Shown: positions 57,004-64,000 of the stretch, one piece after another
Layout: the number at the start of each line of letters is the position of its first letter
How positions within the stretch are numbered: position 1 is the stretch's first letter
Origin: Neisseria perflava
GTDB taxonomy: Bacteria > Pseudomonadota > Gammaproteobacteria > Burkholderiales > Neisseriaceae
DNA length: 64,000 nucleotides
Direction: 5' to 3'
Assembly (NCBI RefSeq): GCF_002863305.2
Contig: NZ_CP136962.1
Location: 1,860,001-1,924,000, forward strand
The notes under the pieces: generated by a model
The model's database searches: none
Seen by the model: only the letters and a program-made list of their open reading frames with translations
What the model was told of the DNA's origin: nothing
Made by a program: the position numbers and the translations under genes

Positions 57004-58227
57004 TTACTCTTTACGTTGACGACCTAAATCGGCAGCGGCAGTAAACAAAACGTCGGTGGAAGAGTTCAACGCAGTTTCTGCAGAGTCTTGAATCACGCCG
57101 ATGATGAAGCCGACAGCAACCACCTGCATGGCCACATCGTTATCGATACCGAACAGGCTGCACGCCAAAGGAATCAGCAGCAATGAGCCGCCGGCCACAC
57201 CGGATGCACCGCACGCGCTGACGGTGGCCACCAGGCTCAGCAGCAGGGCAGTGGCGAAGTCAACTGTAATGCCTTGCGTGTGCGCCGCAGCCATCGCCAA
57301 AACGGTAATGGTGATTGCCGCACCGGCCATATTGATGGTTGCACCCAATGGAATGGAGATAGAGTAAGTGTCTTCGTGCAGACCCAGTTTTTTCGCCAAT
57401 GCCATGTTCACAGGGATGTTGGCGGCGGAAGAACGGGTAAAGAAGGCATACACGCCGCTTTCGCGCAGGCAGGTAAACACCAGCGGGAAAGGATTGCTGC
57501 GGATTTGCGTCCACACAATAATCGGATTGACCACCAAAGCGATAAACAGCATACAGCCGAGCAATACGGCCAACAGCTGCATATAACCGGCAAGCGCTTC
57601 AAAACCGGTTTCCGCAATAGTAGAAGATACCAAGCCGAAAATACCCAGCGGCGCAAAACGGATAATCCATTTCACAACGGTCGAAACGGTATCGGCCAAG
57701 TCGGCCGCCACTTGGCGGGTCGTATCCGAACCGTGATGACGCAAAGCCGCGCCCAATACCAAAGCCCAAGCCAAAATGCCGATATAGTTGGCATTGGCCA
57801 GCGCGTTAATCGGGTTGGCCACCAAATTCATCAGCAGCGTTTTCAACACTTCGACAATGCCGGAAGGCGGCGCAACGGACACATCGCCTGCCGCACGCAG
57901 AATCAGCGTGGTCGGGAATGCCATACTGGCGACAACCGCCACCACAGCGGCTGCGAACGTACCAAAAATATACAAAATCAAAATCGGTTTGATGTGGGCC
58001 TGATTGCCTTTTTGGTGTTGCGCAATGGCGGCAGTCACCAAAACGAATACCAAAATCGGTGCGATAGCCTTAAGCGCACCGACAAACAGGCTGCCCAGCA
58101 GTCCTGCGCTGATACCGACTTGCGGCGCAACTGCGCCCACAAGAATACCTAAAACCAAGCCGATGGCGATTTGTACCACCAGGCTGACGCTGTTGATCGC
58201 GTTTAAAAGCGGATTGCCACTTGCCAT
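57004..58227 (-). CDS. sstT: Sodium:serine/threonine symporter
   Basis: 407-residue DAACS-family carrier with eight helices and two re-entrant loops. Seen: [16 protein letters not shown], the Ser-rich hairpin [11 protein letters not shown], and [11 protein letters not shown]. Imports serine and threonine with sodium. Monocistronic. Confidence 0.93.
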   Translation of the reverse strand: MASGNPLLNAINSVSLVVQIAIGLVLGILVGAVAPQVGISAGLLGSLFVGALKAIAPILVFVLVTAAIAQHQKGNQAHIKPILILYIFGTFAAAVVAVVASMAFPTTLILRAAGDVSVAPPSGIVEVLKTLLMNLVANPINALANANYIGILAWALVLGAALRHHGSDTTRQVAADLADTVSTVVKWIIRFAPLGIFGLVSSTIAETGFEALAGYMQLLAVLLGCMLFIALVVNPIIVWTQIRSNPFPLVFTCLRESGVYAFFTRSSAANIPVNMALAKKLGLHEDTYSISIPLGATINMAGAAITITVLAMAAAHTQGITVDFATALLLSLVATVSACGASGVAGGSLLLIPLACSLFGIDNDVAMQVVAVGFIIGVIQDSAETALNSSTDVLFTAAADLGRQRKE

Positions 58228-58674
58228 ATCCGTTCCTTCAATTTAAAGATATGTTAAAAAAGTCTTACATTCTAAAATAAAAAATCATTTGTCGGCGAGG
58301 TTTTCATGCACACCTCACAAAAACAGCATTAAAGTTTAGCATTTATGACACAGTTGGCACTTTATACCAAAAATACAGTCAAACCCGCTCAAACCCTACT
58401 TTAAAGTATGCCCATACCGTTGCTTTACTTCTCTATATCTTGCTTTCAGACGGCCTGAAATCTGCGCCATAAGGCCGAATACAAAGGCAACTTCATCAAT
58501 CAAAATACAAAAACATAAATATTACAATCAGATAGAAACAAACCAAAATCCGCCCTTACGTCACATTTTGCAACATTATCGCGCTAAATTTCCGTTTATA
58601 ACCATAGCCTGAAACCTTGCAGAAATAATGTTAAAATCCCCAAACTGAAGAATTGTCGCTGTCGAACACACATC
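58228..58674. other. Gene-free divergent region between sstT and tamA
   Basis: 447 AT-rich bases with one partial DUS near 58447. No gene supported; it carries the promoters of sstT and tamA. Confidence 0.5.
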
Positions 58675-60516
58675 ATGACCAAACTGACCTACCCTGTTTT
58701 ATTTGCATCATTGGCGCTCGCCTACGGACACGCGTTGGCAGTAGATACTTCCGTTCCCAAAGCGGAAGACTACGAGGCCGTTCCCGAATCCGAAATGCCC
58801 AAGCAGCCCAAAGACGACCAAACAGGCAAACTCAAGCCCAAATTTCCCGTCAAAATCGACACCCAAGACAGCGAAGTCAAAGAAATGCTTGAAGAATACC
58901 TGCCGCTGATTACCCAGCAGCAGGACGAAGAGCTGGATAAAGAGCAGGTCGGCTTCCTCGCTGAAGAGGCACCCGACAACGTCAAAACCATGCTCCGGAC
59001 CAAAGGCTATTTCAACAGCAACGTCAATATTCAAGACCACGGCGAGAGCTACACCGTCAACGTTACCCCCGGTCCGCGCACCAAAGTCGACAACGTCAGC
59101 GTGGCCATCCTCGGCGACGTATTGAATGACGACAACTTGGCCGAATACTACCAAAATGCAATGGAAAACTGGCAACAGCCCGTTGGCGAAAACTTCGACC
59201 AAGACGGCTGGAGTGCAAGTAAAACCTCCGTCCTCAGCGCGGTAACACGCAAAAAATATCCATTGGCAAAACTCACCACCACCCAAGCCACCATCAATCC
59301 CAATACGCAAAAAGCCGACTTGAACGTCATCGTGGAGAGCAACCGCCCCATTTACTTCGGCGACTTCCAAATCACCGGCACACGCCGCTACCCTGAGAGC
59401 GTGGTTTCCGGCATGGCGCGTTTCCACCCCGGTTCGCCTTACGACTTAGACAAAATCCTCGACCTGCAACAGGCGCTCGAACAAAACGGCCACTACTCCG
59501 GTGCGTCCGTACAAGCCGACTTCGATCAACTGCAAGGTGACCGCGTTCCCGTCAAAATCAACGTGACCGAAGTCAAACGCCACAAACTGGAAACCGGTAT
59601 CCGCTACGACTCCGAATATGGAATCGGCGGCCGCATCGCCTACGACTATTACAACCTCTTTAACAAGGGCTACATCGGCTCGGTCGTTTGGGATATGGAC
59701 AAATACGAGACCACGCTGGCCGCCGGTATCAGCCAACCGCGCAACAACCGCGGCAACTACTGGACAAGCAACGTTTCCTACAACCGATCGACCACGCAAA
59801 ACCTTGAAAAACGCGCCCTGACCAGCGGTATTTGGTACGTCCGCGACCGCAACAATATTGATGCCCGCTTCGGCCTCGAATTCATTACCGAAGACCGCAA
59901 AGTCCCCGACACCAGCTACGATTTGGGTCGAAGCCATGCCACCATGTTGACCGCCTCATGGAAACGGCAAAGCATTGAAACCGAGCTGCACCCTCAAAAC
60001 GGCTACTACCTCGACGGCAAAATCGGCTCGACCTTGGGCAAACTCCTCTCCTCCACCCAAATGGCACGCGCCACGGCACGGGCAGGCTATTTCTTCACGC
60101 CTGAAAACAAAAAACTCGGTACGTTCATCGTACGAGGACAAGCAGGCTACGTTTATGCCCGCGAAGGCGAAGAAGTACCGTCCAGCCTGATGTTCCGCAC
60201 CGGCGGCGCAACTTCCGTACGCGGTTACGAACTCGACAGCATCGGCTTAGCCGGCCCCAACGGCTCCGTTTTACCGCAACGCGCCTTGGTGGTCGGCAGC
60301 CTCGAATATCAATTCCCAGTTACCAAGAGCTTCTCCGGCGCCATCTTCCACGATGTCGGCGATGCGGCGAGCAACTTCAAACACATGACCTTAAAACACG
60401 GTACCGGCTTGGGCGTGCGCTGGTTCAGCCCGGTTGCGCCGTTCTCCTTCGATATTGCCTACGGCCATCACGACAAAAAAATCCGCTGGCACATCAGCTT
60501 GGGCACAAGGTTTTAA
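58675..60516 (+). CDS. tamA: Outer-membrane translocation and assembly module protein TamA
   Basis: 613 residues of the Omp85 family. Signal peptide about 1-22 (A-L-A-Y-G-H-A-L-A), an acidic linker, three POTRA-type domains to about 300, and a barrel ending in L-G-T-R-F. The lid motif V-R-G-Y-E-L-D-S is near 520. With TamB it inserts certain beta-barrel proteins and moves phospholipid. Separate from the BamA at 23-25 kb. Confidence 0.93.
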   Translation: MTKLTYPVLFASLALAYGHALAVDTSVPKAEDYEAVPESEMPKQPKDDQTGKLKPKFPVKIDTQDSEVKEMLEEYLPLITQQQDEELDKEQVGFLAEEAPDNVKTMLRTKGYFNSNVNIQDHGESYTVNVTPGPRTKVDNVSVAILGDVLNDDNLAEYYQNAMENWQQPVGENFDQDGWSASKTSVLSAVTRKKYPLAKLTTTQATINPNTQKADLNVIVESNRPIYFGDFQITGTRRYPESVVSGMARFHPGSPYDLDKILDLQQALEQNGHYSGASVQADFDQLQGDRVPVKINVTEVKRHKLETGIRYDSEYGIGGRIAYDYYNLFNKGYIGSVVWDMDKYETTLAAGISQPRNNRGNYWTSNVSYNRSTTQNLEKRALTSGIWYVRDRNNIDARFGLEFITEDRKVPDTSYDLGRSHATMLTASWKRQSIETELHPQNGYYLDGKIGSTLGKLLSSTQMARATARAGYFFTPENKKLGTFIVRGQAGYVYAREGEEVPSSLMFRTGGATSVRGYELDSIGLAGPNGSVLPQRALVVGSLEYQFPVTKSFSGAIFHDVGDAASNFKHMTLKHGTGLGVRWFSPVAPFSFDIAYGHHDKKIRWHISLGTRF

Positions 60517-60538
60517 CAAACATACTCACCATCCATTC

Positions 60539-60575
60539 TTTCAGACGGCCTCAGCCATTTCAGGCCGTCTGAAAA
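60539..60575. repeat. Inverted DUS pair between tamA and tamB
   Basis: TTTCAGACGGCCT and AGGCCGTCTGAAA flank a short loop in the 80-base gap. It may attenuate tamB. Confidence 0.6.
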
Positions 60576-60596
60576 ACAGACAAACAGAAAAATATC

Positions 60597-63500
60597 ATGA
60601 CCGATACTGCAAACACTTCCACGCCGTCTGAACAACAGCCCGCCCTGCCAAAGCGCAAAAAACGCCTGTTGCGCGGCTTTGTCCTGTCCGCCTTGGGCGT
60701 ATTGACCGTTTCCGCCGGCGCGATCGGCTGGCTGGTCGGTACGGAATCGGGTTTGCGTTTCGGTTTGTACAAAATCCCGTCATGGTTCGGCGTCAAAATC
60801 TCTTCGGACACGCTGAAGGGGACGCTGATTGAAGGTTTTGAAGGCGATAAATGGTTGATTGAAACAGAAGGTGCGGACATCAAAATCAGCAACTTCCGCT
60901 TTGATTGGAAACCGTCCGAGCTGTTCCGTCCGTCTTTACATATTACCGAAGTCGTGGCCGGCGACATCGCCATCGTGACCAAGCGCACGCCGCCCAAAGA
61001 AGAAGAGCCTTCAAAAGGCCTGCCCGACAGTATAGACCTACCCGTTACCGCCTATCTCGACCGTTTGGAAACCGGCAAAATCAGCGTGGGCAAGCGTTTT
61101 GACAAGCAGACCGTCTATCTCGACCATCTGCACGCGGCCTATCATTACGACAAAAAAGAACACCGCCTCCACATCAAAACCGCCGACACGCCCTGGAGCA
61201 GCTCGACAGGCGCGGTGGTGCTCGGTTTGAACAAACCCTACGTCCTCAATACCGCCATCTACACCAAAGGCCAGCTTGAGGGCGAAACCATACACGGCAC
61301 GGTGCGCCTGTGGGGCAGCCTGCAAGACGTGTACACCGACCTGCTGCTCGACAGCGACAACGTTCATTTGTCTGCCAAATCCACCATCCACCCATTCGCC
61401 GACAGCCTCAATGAAACCGTCGGCGAAATCCTGATTAAAGGTTCCAACATCAATCCGCAGGCCTTCCTGCCCAGCCTGCCCAAAGCGCGCCTGAATTTCG
61501 ACGCCACCACCATTCCGTCCTTTACAGACGGCGTTGCGCTGGAAGGCTCGATAGACTTGGAAAACGACCAAGCCGGTTTTGCCGATGAAAACCATATCCC
61601 CGTCAAACGCATCCTCGGCGAATTCATCGTCGACGACAAAGGTACGGTCAAAATCGAAGACATCGGCGTCGGCCTGCTCAAAAACGGCAGCATCGACGTA
61701 TCCGGCTCTATCGATACCGCCCAAGACCAGCTCAAACTCGCACTGGGCATCAACAATACCGGCGCAGACGACTTTGTGCGTCAAAACATTGCAGGCCGTC
61801 TGAACGGCAGTATCGACGTCAAAGGTGAAACCTCCTCCCCTGTCATCAACTGGAATCTCGACAGCGGATTTGCGCGTACAGACGGCATGCTGTTTTTCCA
61901 AACCGACAAACAGCTCGGCCAGCGCACGCTCAAGCTCGACAAAGTCCGCCTGGTTCCGCAAAACGGCGGCGAACTCAACGCCAAAGGCTCACTCGAACTC
62001 TTCAAAGACCGCAAACTGCAGCTGGACATCGTCAGCAAAGCCTTCAACCCTGCACGCATCGATCCGCAGCTTCCGCAAGGCAGCGTCAACGGCAACATCA
62101 ACTTGACCGGCATACTGGCGCAAGAGAAATTCGCCGGCAAAATGCAGTTCGCACCGAGTACGCTCAACGGCGTTCCACTCAGCGGCAAAGCCGACGTCGC
62201 CTATGAAAACAAACACCTCTCGCGCGCCCTGACCGACCTGACCCTCGGCAGCAACATCGTCAAAACCAACGGCAGCTTCGGCAAAAAAGGCGACCGCCTT
62301 AACCTCAACATTACCGCCCCCGATTTGTCGCGTTTCGGCTTCGGCTTGGGTGGCCTGCTCAACGCGCGCGGCTACATCTCCGGCAGCTTTTCAGACGGCC
62401 TCAAAACCCTTGAAGCCGATTTGAACGGCGAAGCGCGCAACTTCAAAGTTGCCGATACCGTCAACATCCGCACCCTCGACTTCAAGCTTAAAGGCTCGCC
62501 AGATACCAACCGTCCGTTGAGTGCCGATATTAAAGGCGAACACATCGCCGTATCCGGCGGCGCGGCCATGATTGACAACGTCAACCTGCTCATCAGCGGC
62601 ACAGGTTCGCACCACCACATCCGTGGCAACAGCAGCATGGCGGTGGACAACAAACGCTACAAGCTCGACCTCGACGCCACCGGCGGCCTCAACAAAGACC
62701 AAACCCAATGGAAAGGCACGGTCGACACGCTCGACATCAGCGGCGCGTTCAACCTCAAACTGCAAAACCGCCTCAACCTCGAAGCCGGCAGCGAACGCGT
62801 TTCCCTCAGCAGCGCGCGCTGGGCGGCCATGGGCGGCAACCTCAACCTGCAAAATTTCGTTTGGGACAAGAAAGCCGGCATTACCAGTAAAGGCAGCGCA
62901 CAAAATCTGCACATTACCGAGTTGCACAACTTCTACACTCCGCCTATCGAACACAACCTCGTCTTGGGCGGCGATTGGGATTTGGCGTACAGTCAAAACG
63001 CGCGCGGCTTCCTCAACATCAACCGTCAAAGCGGCGACATCATCCTGCCGAGCAAAGACCCGAAAAACAAACAGCCTTTGGGGCTTTCCGCACTCGCCCT
63101 GCGTACCCGTTTCCAAAACGGCCGCATCGACAGCACGCTGGAAGGCAACACCCGCTTCGGCAAAGTTGACGGCACGCTCGGCATCGCCCAGCAGTTCGGC
63201 AACAACATCAACAACGCCCCTGTCAGCGGCAAAGTCAATATCAGCGTTCCCGATTTGGGCTCGCTCAAATCCTTTATGCCGGCGACAGCCCAAGGCATTG
63301 CAGGCCGTCTGAACGCGACCGCCACCATCGGCGGCCGACTCGGTTCGCCTACCGTCAACAGCAACCTTGACCTCCAAACCAATTACGGCCGAGCCGACGG
63401 TACCGTCAATATCGGTCAGGGTACCAGCTTCGACACCGCCCCCCTGAGCGGCAAGCTCAACCTGAACGTTGCCAACCTCGAAGTCTTCCGCAACTTCCTG

Positions 63501-64000
63501 CCCGTCGGCCAAACCCTCAAAGGCCGTCTGAACGCCGCCGTCAACTTGGCAGGCCGTCTGAACGATCCGCAACTGAGCGGCCTGATTAATGGCGACAACC
63601 TCTATTACCGCCATCAAACCCAAGGCCTGATTCTCGACAACGGCGTATTGCGTTCGCGCCTGCAGGGTCAAAAATGGGTGATCGACAGCCTCAAATTCCA
63701 CCGTGGCGGCACGATTGAGCTCAAAGGCGCGGTCAACCTTGCCAACGCCAACCCCGATGTCGACGTGGACATCGTCTTCGACAAATACCGCACCCTCTCG
63801 CGTCCAAACCGCCAACTGCAGCTCTCCGGCGCGGCCAAAGTCCTCTATAATCCGGAAAAAGGCGTATCGCTCAACGGCACACTCAACACCGACTACGGCA
63901 GGTTTGGTTCGCAAAAATCCTCCATGCCGACCCTCGATGACGACGTGGTTGTACTGGGCGAAACCAAAAAAGAAGCAACGGCCACCACGCCGATTAATAT
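60597..64000 (+). CDS. tamB: Translocation and assembly module inner-membrane protein TamB, 5' part
   Basis: Open from ATG 60597 to the window end (1134 codons, no stop), so partial at the 3' end. A basic N-terminus and one membrane helix (about 27-47, L-S-A-L-G-V-L-T-V-S-A-G-A-I-G-W-L-V-G) are followed by long beta-rich repetitive sequence of the AsmA/TamB type, which forms a groove across the periplasm for lipids. It pairs with tamA just upstream. Four DUS copies are read in frame as G-R-L-N (near 61794, 63303, 63522 and 63552), and one reverse copy as S-D-G-L. Confidence 0.93.
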   Translation, partial: MTDTANTSTPSEQQPALPKRKKRLLRGFVLSALGVLTVSAGAIGWLVGTESGLRFGLYKIPSWFGVKISSDTLKGTLIEGFEGDKWLIETEGADIKISNFRFDWKPSELFRPSLHITEVVAGDIAIVTKRTPPKEEEPSKGLPDSIDLPVTAYLDRLETGKISVGKRFDKQTVYLDHLHAAYHYDKKEHRLHIKTADTPWSSSTGAVVLGLNKPYVLNTAIYTKGQLEGETIHGTVRLWGSLQDVYTDLLLDSDNVHLSAKSTIHPFADSLNETVGEILIKGSNINPQAFLPSLPKARLNFDATTIPSFTDGVALEGSIDLENDQAGFADENHIPVKRILGEFIVDDKGTVKIEDIGVGLLKNGSIDVSGSIDTAQDQLKLALGINNTGADDFVRQNIAGRLNGSIDVKGETSSPVINWNLDSGFARTDGMLFFQTDKQLGQRTLKLDKVRLVPQNGGELNAKGSLELFKDRKLQLDIVSKAFNPARIDPQLPQGSVNGNINLTGILAQEKFAGKMQFAPSTLNGVPLSGKADVAYENKHLSRALTDLTLGSNIVKTNGSFGKKGDRLNLNITAPDLSRFGFGLGGLLNARGYISGSFSDGLKTLEADLNGEARNFKVADTVNIRTLDFKLKGSPDTNRPLSADIKGEHIAVSGGAAMIDNVNLLISGTGSHHHIRGNSSMAVDNKRYKLDLDATGGLNKDQTQWKGTVDTLDISGAFNLKLQNRLNLEAGSERVSLSSARWAAMGGNLNLQNFVWDKKAGITSKGSAQNLHITELHNFYTPPIEHNLVLGGDWDLAYSQNARGFLNINRQSGDIILPSKDPKNKQPLGLSALALRTRFQNGRIDSTLEGNTRFGKVDGTLGIAQQFGNNINNAPVSGKVNISVPDLGSLKSFMPATAQGIAGRLNATATIGGRLGSPTVNSNLDLQTNYGRADGTVNIGQGTSFDTAPLSGKLNLNVANLEVFRNFLPVGQTLKGRLNAAVNLAGRLNDPQLSGLINGDNLYYRHQTQGLILDNGVLRSRLQGQKWVIDSLKFHRGGTIELKGAVNLANANPDVDVDIVFDKYRTLSRPNRQLQLSGAAKVLYNPEKGVSLNGTLNTDYGRFGSQKSSMPTLDDDVVVLGETKKEATATTPIN

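Noticed and set aside
62391..63914. 507-codon minus frame within tamB
   Set aside because: The plus-strand tamB frame is continuous with a membrane anchor and repeats; the minus frame is Val/Ala/Glu shadow.

Overview
The window is chromosomal DNA from a commensal-type Neisseria. The clearest mark is the 12-mer AGGCCGTCTGAA, the AG-dialect Neisseria DNA uptake sequence (DUS). It occurs dozens of times, mostly as inverted pairs just after stop codons, where it acts as a terminator-like hairpin. Gene content (Neisseria-type nuo, Lpx, Bam and Tam genes) agrees. The dominance of AG-DUS over the ATGCCGTCTGAA form points away from meningococcus/gonococcus and towards the subflava/flavescens/mucosa side of the genus; the exact species cannot be fixed from sequence alone.

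Layout. 1-848: 3' end of ptsI. 1368-5026: a Fur-box-preceded ABC uptake operon for an iron chelate (binding protein, permease, ATPase), then a pseudoazurin-type cupredoxin; this block is bracketed by a ~70-bp direct repeat that copies the cupredoxin 3' end. 5165-11980: waaA, a compact minus-strand unit coding a 30-aa hydrophobic peptide, an OPT transporter, pyrD, rnhB and a FUSC protein. 12159-14428: initiator tRNA-fMet, TPP riboswitch and thiC. 14493-16929: a low-GC accessory block with a lipoprotein, a small secreted protein and an M15 peptidase, divergent from an XRE regulator. 17010-31153: minus-strand envelope genes murJ, lpxB, lpxA, fabZ, lpxD, skp, bamA, rseP, dxr, a SIMPL protein, cdsA, uppS and frr. 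31154-32183: AT-rich patch with a palindromic promoter/operator, possible short transcripts and a secreted hypothetical protein. 32275-49526: the complex I operon nuoA-N on the minus strand, interrupted by non-complex-I genes (a hypothetical, a zinc-ribbon/glycine-zipper protein, a GFA enzyme, chorismate mutase, a cupin) and followed by a DUF2818 gene. 49861-58227: POT peptide transporter, a 41-aa small ORF, prfB, truC, a LOG-family gene, an ABC exporter and sstT. 58675-64000: tamA and the start of tamB, which runs off the window.

Together the core genes supply lipid A (lpxA, lpxB, lpxD, waaA), undecaprenyl and isoprenoid carriers (uppS, dxr, murJ), phospholipid (cdsA), outer-membrane assembly (bamA, skp, tamA, tamB) and respiration (nuo). 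No complete insertion sequence, prophage or CRISPR array was seen. The less ordinary material is small and AT-rich: micro-ORFs with structured leaders, genes sitting inside the nuo operon, and uptake sequences of other Neisseriaceae dialects at accessory spots.
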